Origin: an uncultured bacterium
GTDB lineage: Bacteria; Verrucomicrobiota; Lentisphaeria; Victivallales; UBA1829
Direction of reading: 5' to 3'
Assembly: GCA_902778895.1 (NCBI GenBank)
Contig: CACYZF010000009.1
Location: 62,001 to 126,000 of the forward strand
DNA: 64,000 nucleotides
The notes under the pieces were generated by a model that saw only the letters and a program-made list of their open reading frames with translations, had not been told where the DNA came from and did no database searches. This document shows, piece by piece, positions 1 through 8,004 of this stretch. The position numbers were made by a program, and so were the translations under genes. Each line of letters opens with the position of its first letter. The first letter of the stretch is position 1.

Positions 1-592
1 TCTGAAGCAGGACTCCCACCAGGTACGGCGTGTCCCGGACATATACGCTGAGCGAGGACACAAAGAAGGAAACGCCCAGCGTGAACAGGAACAGCGGAAG
101 CAGGATCAGCGGCAGGAGCAGCATCGTGAAGCTCAGTTTCCCGAAGACGAACACCGTGCCGAGAAACAGCAGGAAGAACCAGACCATGCCCACGGCGAAC
201 GACGCGATCGTCTGCGACAGAGGCAGGATCTCCAGCGGGAAGATCACTTTCTTCACCAGGTTGGTATTTCCCACCACGACCCCGCAGTTCAGATTCACTG
301 CCTCGGAGAAGATGTTGAATAGGGCGAGGCCGCAGAACATGATGATCGCGAATGCGCCGCGTCCGCCGCCCGTGTCGACGCCCCAGCGGGACTTGAACAC
401 CACGCTGAAGACGAACGTATAGACGCAGAGCATCATCATCGGATGGACGAAGCTCCAGAAAAGTCCCAGGACCGACCCTTTGTACCGGGCCGACACGCTG
501 CGTTTCACGAACTGCCACAGCAGGGACCGGTTGGCGAACGCGATCCCCGGCAGCCGCCGGAAATCCAGGATGTCGCGCAGGGTGTTCAGCAT
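1..592 (-). CDS. ABC-2 type polysaccharide export permease (Wzm/TagG-like), 3' part missing
   Basis: The leftward reading frame starts at ATG 592 and runs off the window edge, so the C-terminus is missing. The visible ~197 residues hold the juxtamembrane motif SVSARYKGSVLGLFWSFVHP, which is characteristic of O-antigen/teichoic-acid ABC export permeases, followed by at least four hydrophobic segments. By family, it would form the inner-membrane channel that exports lipid-linked polysaccharide with a Wzt-type ATPase, expected just outside the window. A good promoter lies upstream at 668-696. The frame is absent from simple ORF lists because it has no stop inside the window. Confidence 0.85.
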   Translation of the reverse strand, partial: MLNTLRDILDFRRLPGIAFANRSLLWQFVKRSVSARYKGSVLGLFWSFVHPMMMLCVYTFVFSVVFKSRWGVDTGGGRGAFAIIMFCGLALFNIFSEAVNLNCGVVVGNTNLVKKVIFPLEILPLSQTIASFAVGMVWFFLLFLGTVFVFGKLSFTMLLLPLILLPLFLFTLGVSFFVSSLSVYVRDTPYLVGVLLQ

Positions 593-667
593 TGTTTCTC
601 CATCATGCTTTTATGTGGGGGACGGGCGCATCCTCAAGATAATGGCATGCGCCGGACTATTCCAAAT

Positions 668-696
668 AATCTATCATGCTTTCACCCTTTTTTCAA
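668..696 (-). promoter_or_regulatory. Promoter for the ABC permease
   Basis: On the minus strand TTGAAA (691-696) is followed after 17 nt by TAGATT (668-673), preceded by TGA as an extended -10. The distance to ATG 592 leaves a leader of about 70 nt. Confidence 0.6.
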
Positions 697-714
697 GATT
701 TTTCAGGGGGAAGT

Positions 715-2049
715 TCAGCTTTTTTCGCTGTTTGCGCCGTCATGCAGTCTGCGCAGGTCCGAATAATCCGGCGGGGTGTAGGTGTCCTGCGGAAACACGC
801 CGCCGATCTTTCGCGGCCGGCCGCCTGCCACCTGATAGATGTCGCTGCACTCCTGAAACACCCTTAATCCGAATACCGGCAGGATCGCCAGCAGATGATC
901 GAAGATGTCCGACTGGATCCGTTCGTATTCGAGCCAGTCGGTCGTGTTCGTGAAGCAGTAGACCTCGATCGGAAGTCCTGTGGATTCCGGCTGAAGCTGC
1001 CGCACGAGCACGGTCATGTTCTGGTTGACCGTCTTCAGCGAACGCAGGTATTTGTCGACATAGATGCGGAACGTGCCGATGTTGGTGATGCGGCGGCTGT
1101 TGATCGGCTTCGCGCCCTTCTCCGCCAGCGCACGGTTCCACTCCTCGATCTCCTGCTGCTTCCCGTTCAGATAGTCGTCCAGAAGCACGAATTCGTCCAG
1201 TCGCTCGATTTCGTCGTCGTCGAGAAACCGGACGCTCCGCATGTCGATGTTCAGTGCGCGCTTGATGCGGCGGCCGCCGGATTCGTAGACGCCTCGCCAG
1301 TTGATGAACGTCTCCACGGTCAGTTTACGCGTCGGCACGGTCACGATGGTCATGTCCCAGTTCTGCACCTTCACCATGTGCAGGGCGATGTCCACGATCA
1401 CGCCGTCCACGTTCTCTGACGGCAGTACGATCCAGTCGCCGATCTGGATCATGTGGTTTGTGCTCAGCTGGATCCCGGAGACCAGCGCCAGGATCGTGTC
1501 CTGAAAGATCAGGATCAGCACGGCCGCCACCGCGCCGAGCCCGGAGAGCAGCATCACGGGACTTTTGTTCACCAGCATGGAAACCACCATGATGAATGCC
1601 CCGAGTACGATGAAGATCTGGATCAGCTGGACCACGCCCTTGATCGAACGGTTCTGCGAATCCGGCTGTTTCCGGTACCACAGCGCCAGCAGGTTCAGAA
1701 AACTCAGCAGTGCCCCCACGATGCAGATGACTGAGAGCGCGATGCAGACCTTCCGCATCCGCAGCAGGTAGTCAAGCTCGATATCCATGATGACAAGCAG
1801 GATATATACCACCGCGATCGGCGTGACGCATGCCAGACGCGTCGCGATCTGGACCAGCAGGTTTTTTCCCTCGGGGATGTCGATCGGGAGTTTCTGGAAT
1901 ATCACCTTCATCACGTACAGCACGACATGCCGCGTGATCAGGTTCACCAGCAGTCCGCCCAGGATCGCCACGCCCAGGATGCACAGATTGACCAGAATGG
2001 GATGGATCGACATCGTTTCTCTGATAAAAGCGGTCAGTTCGGGAAACAT
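715..2049 (-). CDS. MscS-family mechanosensitive channel, YbdG/MscM-like
   Basis: A 444-residue membrane protein with about five N-terminal transmembrane segments. The pore/TM3 region around residues 165-195 (LSGLGAVAAVLILIFQDTIL) and the following beta domain (VDGVIVDIALHMVKVQNWD, then TVPTRKLTVETFINW) match the MscS family. The long cytoplasmic C-terminal domain with RRIKRALNIDM resembles E. coli YbdG, the miniconductance channel. It is expected to release osmolytes at the inner membrane during hypo-osmotic shock. The gene is monocistronic, with its own promoter at 2112-2139 and a 12-bp palindrome next to the predicted transcription start. Confidence 0.88.
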   Translation of the reverse strand: MFPELTAFIRETMSIHPILVNLCILGVAILGGLLVNLITRHVVLYVMKVIFQKLPIDIPEGKNLLVQIATRLACVTPIAVVYILLVIMDIELDYLLRMRKVCIALSVICIVGALLSFLNLLALWYRKQPDSQNRSIKGVVQLIQIFIVLGAFIMVVSMLVNKSPVMLLSGLGAVAAVLILIFQDTILALVSGIQLSTNHMIQIGDWIVLPSENVDGVIVDIALHMVKVQNWDMTIVTVPTRKLTVETFINWRGVYESGGRRIKRALNIDMRSVRFLDDDEIERLDEFVLLDDYLNGKQQEIEEWNRALAEKGAKPINSRRITNIGTFRIYVDKYLRSLKTVNQNMTVLVRQLQPESTGLPIEVYCFTNTTDWLEYERIQSDIFDHLLAILPVFGLRVFQECSDIYQVAGGRPRKIGGVFPQDTYTPPDYSDLRRLHDGANSEKS

Positions 2050-2111
2050 GATTTTTTTCCTTTTTTGATGGGCGGTCGGGCCGCCGGGACTGGTGAATGA
2101 AGACGTCTTCT

Positions 2112-2139
2112 AATATATCAGCAGGGGGCGCGTTTTCAA
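2112..2139 (-). promoter_or_regulatory. Promoter for the MscS-like channel, with adjacent palindrome
   Basis: Minus strand: TTGAAA (2134-2139), 16 nt spacer, then TATATT (2112-2117) with TGA directly before it. The perfect palindrome GAAGACGTCTTC lies at 2099-2110, at the expected transcription start. Confidence 0.6.
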
Positions 2140-2244
2140 GCTGTCCGTCCGTTTTCAGGGACCCGAAGCCGTTGTTCCTGTTTGCCGAACCATTTTCTTC
2201 CGCCTCAAAGCATGCTCCCCCCTTTGTTTTTTTGCGATTCCGGT

Positions 2245-2272
2245 TTGATTTTTAGCGACGATGCTGTATATT
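2245..2272 (+). promoter_or_regulatory. Promoter for rpsD
   Basis: TTGATT (2245-2250), 16 nt spacer, then TATATT (2267-2272) within the run TATATTATATAAT. The same core TGTATATTAT occurs before guaB and pckG. Confidence 0.6.
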
Positions 2273-2372
2273 ATATAATCTTTTTTCGTTTTGTGCGGCC
2301 GGCCCCCGGTTTACTGGAGCTTGACGCCAGCCGTGCAGTAGAATCAACCCTTTTTACGAAAGGACACATGGG

Positions 2373-2984
2373 ATGAAACAAGGTCAAGCGAAACACAAAA
2401 TCTGCCGCCGCATCGGCTACTGCATCTGGAACATGCCGAACTGCCCCACCGTCAAGGGCCGCGCCCGTACCTACGCCGCCGGTCTCCAGGGCAAGAACGC
2501 GCACCGCAAAAAACTCACGGCCTACGGCGAAATGATGCTCGAAAAGCAGAAACTCAGAGCCCACTACGCTCTCACCGAAAGCCAGCTCCGCGCCGCGTAC
2601 CTCTACGCCAAGCGCATTGAAGGCAAGACCAACGAAATCATGATGCAGCGCATCGAAACCCGCCTCGACAGCATCGTCTACCACGCCGGTTTCGCGCCAA
2701 CCATCTTCGCGGCCAAGCAGTTTGTTAGCCACCGCCACATCCTCGTTGACGGCAAGATCGTCGACCGCGCCTCCTACATCGTGAAGCCCGGCCAGGTCAT
2801 CTCCATCAACGCCGAGAAGTCCCCGAAGATCGCTGAGATCGCCAAGGCCGTTACCGCCGAAGCTCCGGCCTATTTCGAGGTCGACAAGGAACAGCTCAAG
2901 GTCAAGCTCGTCAGCCTTCCCACCATCGACGCGATCCCGTTCTCCGTCGAATCCATGCGCGTGGTCGAATACTACGCCCGCTAA
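2373..2984 (+). CDS. rpsD: 30S ribosomal protein S4
   Basis: A 203-residue protein of normal S4 length. It binds the 5' domain of 16S rRNA and helps nucleate assembly of the small subunit. The central KKLTAYGEMMLEKQKLRAHY segment, the S4/RNA-binding domain (RLDSIVYHAGFAPTIFAAKQ, then HILVDGKIVD) and the C-terminal SVESMRVVEYYAR are typical. The N-terminal Cys-rich segment (ICRRIGYC...NC) is a partly altered version of the family's zinc site. The gene stands alone rather than in the alpha operon, with its own promoter and terminator. The start is preceded by AAGGA at about 11 nt. Confidence 0.97.
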   Translation: MKQGQAKHKICRRIGYCIWNMPNCPTVKGRARTYAAGLQGKNAHRKKLTAYGEMMLEKQKLRAHYALTESQLRAAYLYAKRIEGKTNEIMMQRIETRLDSIVYHAGFAPTIFAAKQFVSHRHILVDGKIVDRASYIVKPGQVISINAEKSPKIAEIAKAVTAEAPAYFEVDKEQLKVKLVSLPTIDAIPFSVESMRVVEYYAR

Positions 2985-3030
2985 GCCTGACAGGCTTCTG
3001 TTCAGCTCCTGTTCAACAGGCTGTTCATAC

Positions 3031-3066
3031 AAAAACCGCCCGGCCCCAAATCCGAGCGGTTTTTTC
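3031..3066 (+). terminator. Intrinsic terminator after rpsD
   Basis: The arms AAAACCGC-CCGG and CCGAGCGGTTTT form a stem with one mismatch, ending in a run of six Ts. Confidence 0.85.
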
Positions 3067-3198
3067 GCGTTCGTTCGAGCCCCCCTCCCGGCCCGGACGG
3101 TTTTTTTATGTCCGTTCGAACTCCCTTTTATATCATAGGTGTATGGCCGGGGAACGGAGTGCCGGAGTGTGTTTTCGGGGAAAAAAGGCGGAACATTC

Positions 3199-3226
3199 TT
3201 GAATTTGTGCGAAAACGTGGTATAGT
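3199..3226 (+). promoter_or_regulatory. Promoter for rex
   Basis: TTGAAT (3199-3204), 16 nt spacer, TATAGT (3221-3226) preceded by TGG. The predicted transcription start (~3233) coincides with the first in-frame ATG, which favours the downstream start at 3260. Confidence 0.6.
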
Positions 3227-3259
3227 AGGAGGATGATTCAACCCCGAACGGAGCCAGTC

Positions 3260-3913
3260 ATGGGAAAACACAAAGTCCTGAACACCCCCGCCATCCGGCG
3301 CATCCCGACCTATCTGCACAAGCTCATGCTCATGCACGCGGCCGGGGAGGAGTTCGTGTCGACGTCCAAGCTGGCGGACTACATGGGGCTGGACCCGATT
3401 ATCGTCCGGAAGGACTTCGAACTGACCGGCATCCAGGGGACGCCCGGCGTCGGGTTCAAGACGGTGGAACTGATCGCTTCGCTGCGGCGGTTCATCGGCT
3501 GGGACGCCCACACCACGGCGTGCCTCGTCGGCGCGGGCTCGCTCGGCAGCGCCCTGCTCGGCTACGAGGAATTCGCGGAATACGGCCTGCGGTTCACGTT
3601 CGTGTTCGACGCGGACTCCCGCAAGCACGGGATGCTGATCCACGCGCACGAGGTGCTGGACGTGCGGAAGATGCGCGAGTATCTTGCGCCCGCGCCGCCG
3701 GATATCGGGATCATCTGCGTGCCGTCCTCCACAGCCCAGATGGTCGCCGACGAGCTCGTGCAATGCGGCGTGAAGGCGATCTGGAATTTCGCGAATGTGT
3801 GCTTGCGGGTCCCGCACGACGTGATCGTGCAGAGGGAAGTCATCGCGGGCGGATTCGCCCTGCTTTCCATGAAGCGCCGCAGCCACGGCGCGGAGACCGG
3901 TCAGGACGACTGA
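3260..3913 (+). CDS. rex: Redox-sensing transcriptional repressor Rex
   Basis: About 217 residues. The N-terminal winged helix (AIRRIPTYLHKLM, then STSKLADYMGLDPIIVRKDF) is followed by a Rossmann domain with the NAD(H)-binding motif LVGAGSLGSALL and a C-terminal swapped helix. Rex represses fermentation and respiration genes at high NAD+ and lets go when NADH rises. I chose ATG 3260, which has GGAG at 7-8 nt. The in-frame ATG at 3233 sits at the predicted transcription start and abuts AGGAGG with no spacing. No clear Rex operator (TTGTGA-N6-TCACAA) was seen in the window, so its targets probably lie elsewhere. Confidence 0.93.
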   Translation: MGKHKVLNTPAIRRIPTYLHKLMLMHAAGEEFVSTSKLADYMGLDPIIVRKDFELTGIQGTPGVGFKTVELIASLRRFIGWDAHTTACLVGAGSLGSALLGYEEFAEYGLRFTFVFDADSRKHGMLIHAHEVLDVRKMREYLAPAPPDIGIICVPSSTAQMVADELVQCGVKAIWNFANVCLRVPHDVIVQREVIAGGFALLSMKRRSHGAETGQDD

Positions 3914-3975
3914 CCGTCCGTCCTTTCTCCTCAAATTGAGCCGAGCCGCACCGTTTGCGGCGGTCCATTCCTCCC

Positions 3976-4983
3976 TCAATCGAACAGGTCGAGGAACCAA
4001 TTCTTTTTCTTCGCCTTCACCCTGGATTTCCGGATCATGGCGACGTCGCTCTGGACGGTCGTCACGCAGTCCATCACGGAGCCGGAGAATCCGGGCACGC
4101 CTTCGGGAATCGCGCGGTTCACGACCTCGGTGGCGGAACGCTCGACGCGGAACGGCGGATCATCCCCGCCGTCGGGGAACTGGAAGTGGACTTCGAGCTT
4201 GAAATCGTACCCGGGGATGTTGGCGGATTCGGCCAGGAAGAAAACGTTCTGGGCGAGAATGTCGGCCTCGTAGAACTTCGAGGGATTGTTGTAGGTCGCG
4301 GTCGCCGTGACCTTGTCCTCGGCGAGTTCCAGCCCGTTGGCCTTGATCGCCTCCAGCATCGGCTTCGCGGAGGCCGTCCATTTTTCGCCCGGCTTGACCT
4401 TGCGCGACTTGCCGAGGTATTCCTCCGGGTGGTCCAGCGGCGCGGAGAACATAGACGCGATGAGGCGGCGCGCGCCGGGGAGCATTTCGCGGATCTCCTT
4501 TGTCGTCTTTTTCTTCGTGTCGGAGGAAGCGCCCGATGCGGAGCCGCCGCCGAGCACGGATTCTGCCGCATCCTCCTCCGTGCCGAGGGGAATGTCCCTC
4601 AGATTCACGCCGGACGAGCGGACGATGGCGGTCATGCCCGCGAGCGGGGCGTAGTCGGTCTTCACGCCGTCGACGGTCTGGTTCATGGCTTCGACTTTGA
4701 ACTGGATCACGAGCGGGTCGAGCGACTGGTAGACGAGCTCGCCGACCGCGTGGATTTCGTGCGTCTCGCGGCGGCGCGGCGGGTTGTCGATCCCGACCAG
4801 CTTCATCCGGTAGGTCCGCACCTGCCGCGTGTTCACGGAGATCACGTACGGCTCGCCGACCTTCGGACGGCCGTCGAAACGTAGCTCGGCGTCCTTGGCG
4901 GCGGCGTGCGCGGGGAGCAGGAAGAGCCCCGCCGTCAGGAGCGCGGCGCAGCAGAACACGATTGTGATACGGAGTTTCATCAT
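3976..4983 (-). CDS. Secreted protein of unknown function
   Basis: A 335-residue protein with a clear signal peptide (basic MMKLR, hydrophobic core, cleavage probably after AHAAA). The mature part is largely beta-rich, with no motif I recognise. A Ser/Lys-rich stretch (SGASSDTKKKTTKE) lies near the middle. Its ATG overlaps the rdgB stop as ATGA, so it is translationally coupled and is the last gene of the rnpB-glycosyltransferase-rdgB series. A periplasmic or cell-envelope role is inferred only from the signal peptide. A second ATG at 4980 could also be the start. Confidence 0.8.
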   Translation of the reverse strand: MMKLRITIVFCCAALLTAGLFLLPAHAAAKDAELRFDGRPKVGEPYVISVNTRQVRTYRMKLVGIDNPPRRRETHEIHAVGELVYQSLDPLVIQFKVEAMNQTVDGVKTDYAPLAGMTAIVRSSGVNLRDIPLGTEEDAAESVLGGGSASGASSDTKKKTTKEIREMLPGARRLIASMFSAPLDHPEEYLGKSRKVKPGEKWTASAKPMLEAIKANGLELAEDKVTATATYNNPSKFYEADILAQNVFFLAESANIPGYDFKLEVHFQFPDGGDDPPFRVERSATEVVNRAIPEGVPGFSGSVMDCVTTVQSDVAMIRKSRVKAKKKNWFLDLFD

Positions 4984-5606
4984 ACGAACTCGAAATCGTC
5001 CATGGTCTGAAGTTCGCGGTGTACGAAATCGGCGGCCAGCGCAAAAGCGCGGGCGCGATGGCTGAGCTTGCTCTTGACCTCTTCACCGAGCTCGCCGAAC
5101 GTCTTGTCGTAGCCGTCCGGGATGAAGATCGGGTCATAGCCGAACCCCTCCGTGCCACGCGGTTCGGGCGCGATCGTACCCGTTACCTCGCCGCGGAACG
5201 TCTCCACGATGTCGCCGCGGTAGGCGAGCGCGATGACGCAGACGAAGCGGGCGCGGCGGTCGTCAAAGTTCTTCAGTTCGGCCAGGAGTTTCGCCATCTT
5301 TTCGGGGTAGGTGGCGTTCTCCCCGGCGTAGCGCGCGGAGTAGATGCCCGGCGCGCCGCCCAGCGCCTTCACTTCCAGCCCGGAATCGTCGGCGAACGCG
5401 GCCATGTCGGCGTAGCGCGCCGCCTGACCGGCCTTGATGCGGGCGTTCTCCTCGAAGGAATTGCCGTTCTCGATGATTTCGGGGAATCCCCTGATCGTGT
5501 CGGGGGAGATGATGCAGACGCGTCCGGAATCGGCCGAGGCATCGAGCATGGCCTGAAATTCTTTAATCTTGTGCTTATTGGTGGTGGCTGCGAGGATCTG
5601 AAGCAT
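4980..5606 (-). CDS. rdgB: XTP/dITP diphosphatase (RdgB/HAM1 family)
   Basis: A 208-residue protein of normal length for the family. It hydrolyses ITP, dITP and XTP to monophosphates to keep deaminated purines out of nucleic acids. The N-terminal ILAATTNKHKIKEFQ, the central FADDSGLEVKALGGAPGIYS and the C-terminal GFGYDPIFIPDG with SHRARAF are family signatures for substrate and Mg2+ binding. It lies 18 nt downstream of the glycosyltransferase and overlaps the next gene by 4 nt. Confidence 0.95.
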   Translation of the reverse strand: MLQILAATTNKHKIKEFQAMLDASADSGRVCIISPDTIRGFPEIIENGNSFEENARIKAGQAARYADMAAFADDSGLEVKALGGAPGIYSARYAGENATYPEKMAKLLAELKNFDDRRARFVCVIALAYRGDIVETFRGEVTGTIAPEPRGTEGFGYDPIFIPDGYDKTFGELGEEVKSKLSHRARAFALAADFVHRELQTMDDFEFV

Positions 5607-5624
5607 GGGAGCGTATCTCCTGTC

Positions 5625-6734
5625 TTAATTGCCTGTCAGTTCATTGTAGATTTTTTCGTATTCGTCGACCATGTCTGCGACGGAACACAGCACGAAAGGC
5701 CTGGAGCGACCCGCGTTGGCCGCTTCGTACAGCGCTTTCGCAAGCCGGATCCCGTCCGGGTCTTTGCTGAAATCAATGCATTGCGCGAATCCGTCCTTGT
5801 ACTGTTCGCAGAGCTCGGGGAGGGAATCGGCGGTGGATGTGACCACGGGGAGTCCGAGCGTCATGGCTTCGGCGAGTGTGAGGCCGTAGCCTTCGTAACG
5901 GGATGGAACGACCATGACGTCGAACGCGGCCATCAGGCTGCGTGCGTCCGAACGGTATCCCGGCAACGCGAAGGCGAGGTTCGGGAAGTTCATTTCCCGC
6001 ACGCGGCGTTCCAGGTCGTCGCGTTCCGGGCCGTCGCCGATGATGACGACGCCCCAGCGTTCCCCCGCGGGCACGCGGTCGGACAGCGCCTTCATGCGGT
6101 CGAACAGCAGGTCGTAGCCTTTCTGTTTGTCGAGCCGCCCCACAGAACCGATCACCTTCGTGCAGTCCTCCATCAGGCACCATTTGCGGAAATTGCGGCA
6201 TTCCTCCGGCGTGGCGGGCTCCACGGCATCGCAGCCGTTGTACACCACGCGGAATCTCTTCCGCGGGATCCGGCAGACGGCGGAATGGAACCGTACGGCG
6301 GCTTTGGACACCGCGGTCAGCGCGGTCGCGTGCCGGACCGACATGCGGTCCAGCATGAAATAGAACCCCTGCGTGCGGCGGCGGTCGGCGATATGAATCG
6401 TATTCACGAGCGGGATCCCGCTCCCGGCGAGCGCGAAACGCGCCAGCAGGTTGGCGTGCATCATGTGCGAGTGGACGATCTCCGGCTCCAGGCGCTGGAG
6501 CGCATACCGCACCAGGAACGGCAGTACGAAGAAGTCGAGCTTGGTCGCGTTCAGGAACGCCACGCGGGCGCCGGCCGTCTGAAGCGCGTCCACCAGGCTG
6601 TCGTCCTGCGGCGGAGCCATCAGGGACAGCACGTCGCACGTGTGTCCCCGGGCGATCAGGTTGCACACGAGATCGGTCAGGACGCGTTCCGCCCCGGCCG
6701 GATCCAAATCTGTTATGAGTGATACGATTTTCAT
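5625..6734 (-). CDS. Glycosyltransferase family 4
   Basis: About 369 residues from ATG 6734 (MKIVSLITDLDPAGAERVL). It has the GT-B fold: the N-terminal GAER motif, the linker RVVYNGCD, then IGSVGRLDKQKGYD, VIIGDGPERDDL and the E-x7-E type donor-site motif PSRYEGYGLTLAEAM. By family it transfers a nucleotide-sugar residue to a lipid-linked or surface glycan. Longer in-frame starts reach into rnpB and are rejected. The start lies only ~20 nt after the 3' end of rnpB, with no Shine-Dalgarno sequence visible, which is odd. Confidence 0.9.
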   Translation of the reverse strand: MKIVSLITDLDPAGAERVLTDLVCNLIARGHTCDVLSLMAPPQDDSLVDALQTAGARVAFLNATKLDFFVLPFLVRYALQRLEPEIVHSHMMHANLLARFALAGSGIPLVNTIHIADRRRTQGFYFMLDRMSVRHATALTAVSKAAVRFHSAVCRIPRKRFRVVYNGCDAVEPATPEECRNFRKWCLMEDCTKVIGSVGRLDKQKGYDLLFDRMKALSDRVPAGERWGVVIIGDGPERDDLERRVREMNFPNLAFALPGYRSDARSLMAAFDVMVVPSRYEGYGLTLAEAMTLGLPVVTSTADSLPELCEQYKDGFAQCIDFSKDPDGIRLAKALYEAANAGRSRPFVLCSVADMVDEYEKIYNELTGN

Positions 6735-6751
6735 AGCGTTTCGGTCCGAAA

Positions 6752-7107
6752 AAGCGAACTGCAACATAAGCCGGATTCTGTCTCCGCGTTTCCGCGGGGG
6801 CGACCATCTGTCTAAGCGGCCAGAACCCGGAACTGATAGCGCCGCGGGCAACGGCATCGTTCCCTATTTGGCCTTGCTCCGGAAGGGGCTTGCCATGCGG
6901 CCCGGATCGCTCCGGGGCCCGGTGGTCTCTTACACCGCCGTTTCACCCTTGCCGTCCGTCCGAAAACGTCCGGCGGTCTGTTCTCTGTTGCGCTTTCCTT
7001 CCCGCGGGGTTGCCCCCGCGACATCCTTCTTGAAGAAGGACTTCCTGCCCTGTGGAGTCCGGACTTTCCTCTTTGCAAAGCAAAGCGGCCGCCGTTGCAG
7101 TTCACGC
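6752..7107 (-). ncRNA. rnpB: RNase P RNA, bacterial type A
   Basis: The leftward strand carries the conserved RNase P RNA elements in order: GAGGAAAGTCCGGACTCC, ACAGGGCAGG, AAGGGTGAAACGGCGGTG followed by TAAGAG, CCAAATAGGG and the 3' element ACAGAATCCGGCTTATG. The termini pair to form P1: GAACUGCAAC (7094-7103) pairs perfectly with GUUGCAGUUC (6756-6765). A U run follows, so P1 and the U-tract can serve as terminator. As the catalytic subunit of RNase P it cleaves the 5' leader of tRNA precursors. The length is about 355 nt. The ORFs drawn through it are spurious. Confidence 0.96.
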
Positions 7108-7111
7108 ATCT

Positions 7112-7140
7112 ACTATATCACGCGCCCGCGCAAAATGCAA
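7112..7140 (-). promoter_or_regulatory. Promoter for rnpB
   Basis: Minus strand TTGCAT (7135-7140), 17 nt spacer, TATAGT (7112-7117) with TGA before it. The predicted start (~7105) fits the 5' end of the RNA. Confidence 0.75.
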
Positions 7141-7274
7141 ATCATTTTCGTGTTTTTCGGTGCGGAATCGCGCCGTTGCCGGACGACGGAAGAAACCGGC
7201 ATCATGAAGCCCGGCGGGGATATGGCTTGCGGCGGAAGGACGGAGGCTTTTTCGGACTTTTTTTGTTCCGCAGT

Positions 7275-7303
7275 TTGCAATCCGCCCTCCCGCGTGATAC
7301 ATT
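7275..7303 (+). promoter_or_regulatory. Promoter for the mcsA operon
   Basis: TTGCAA (7275-7280), 17 nt spacer, TACATT (7298-7303) preceded by TGA. The context CGCGTGA-TA is nearly identical to the rnpB promoter. Confidence 0.65.
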
Positions 7304-7350
7304 GTTTTCGACTCCATGAGTAATTGAACGGAAAGAACACGGAGCAGACT

Positions 7351-8004
7351 ATGATGTTATGTCAGATATGCAAGGCCAATCCGGCCACCATTCATATACA
7401 GGAAATCGTCAACGGCGAGACCAACACCCTCCACATCTGCGCCGAATGCGCGAAAAAACGCAACCTGGCCGAGGGGAACGCCGCCAACTCGCATTTTCAC
7501 GAAATGCTCGAACGCCTCACGCAGGCGATCGCGAACAGCGCCGACCTGAAACTCGCCGAACTTTTCGACCAGAAGAAGCCGCAGGAGGAGGAAGCGCAGG
7601 ATCTCCAGTGCGACGTCTGCGGCGCGAGCTGGCATACATACAAGAAAAATGGCAAAGTCGGGTGCGCCGCCTGCTACGAACAGTTCAGCCAGGTCCTGCT
7701 GGAGGATATTGAGCTGAATCAGCACGGCAGCGTGCATTGCGGCAAGACGCCGCCGGAAACGGTCGAACAGTGGCACGATCCGGCAGTCTCCGAACGCATC
7801 AATCTCCGGCGCGAGCTCGAACGTCTCCGCAAGAGCCTCGATGAATCCATCCGCCGCGAGGAATTCGAGCTGGCCGCCGAGATTCGCGACAAGATCGCCG
7901 CGATTGAGACCGAACTCAAGTCCGCCGAGCTCATCCCGGACGAATCCGCGCCTGAAACGCCTCCGAAAAAGACGCGTGCCCGCGGAAGGAGAAAAAGCTC
8001 ATGA
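7351..8004 (+). CDS. mcsA: McsA-like protein with UVR domain
   Basis: About 217 residues from ATG 7351 (GGAG at 8 nt). Two CxxC pairs lie near the N-terminus (CQIC ... CAEC) and two more mid-protein (CDVCGASW ... CAAC), as in McsA zinc-binding modules. The C-terminal segment NLRRELERLRKSLDESIRREEFELAAEIRDKI is a UVR domain like those in UvrB/UvrC. In Firmicutes McsA activates the arginine kinase McsB within the CtsR/ClpC stress system. Its stop overlaps the start of the mcsB homologue (ATGA), so the pair is coupled. Confidence 0.88.
   Translation: MMLCQICKANPATIHIQEIVNGETNTLHICAECAKKRNLAEGNAANSHFHEMLERLTQAIANSADLKLAELFDQKKPQEEEAQDLQCDVCGASWHTYKKNGKVGCAACYEQFSQVLLEDIELNQHGSVHCGKTPPETVEQWHDPAVSERINLRRELERLRKSLDESIRREEFELAAEIRDKIAAIETELKSAELIPDESAPETPPKKTRARGRRKSS

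Larger units (their letters stand above)
2050..2372. other. Intergenic region between the mscS-like gene and rpsD
   Basis: This 323-nt region between divergent genes holds the two promoters listed separately and a leader of about 90 nt before rpsD. I see no further coding sequence in it. Whether the rpsD leader folds into an S4-binding autoregulatory element cannot be told by eye. Confidence 0.6.

Noticed and set aside
5019..6722. 567-residue plus-strand open frame
   Set aside because: It is antisense to rdgB and the glycosyltransferase, whose motifs are unmistakable. High GC leaves long empty frames opposite real genes.
6640..7323. Open frames through 6.8-7.1 kb on both strands
   Set aside because: The region is RNase P RNA, with all conserved elements and pairing ends.
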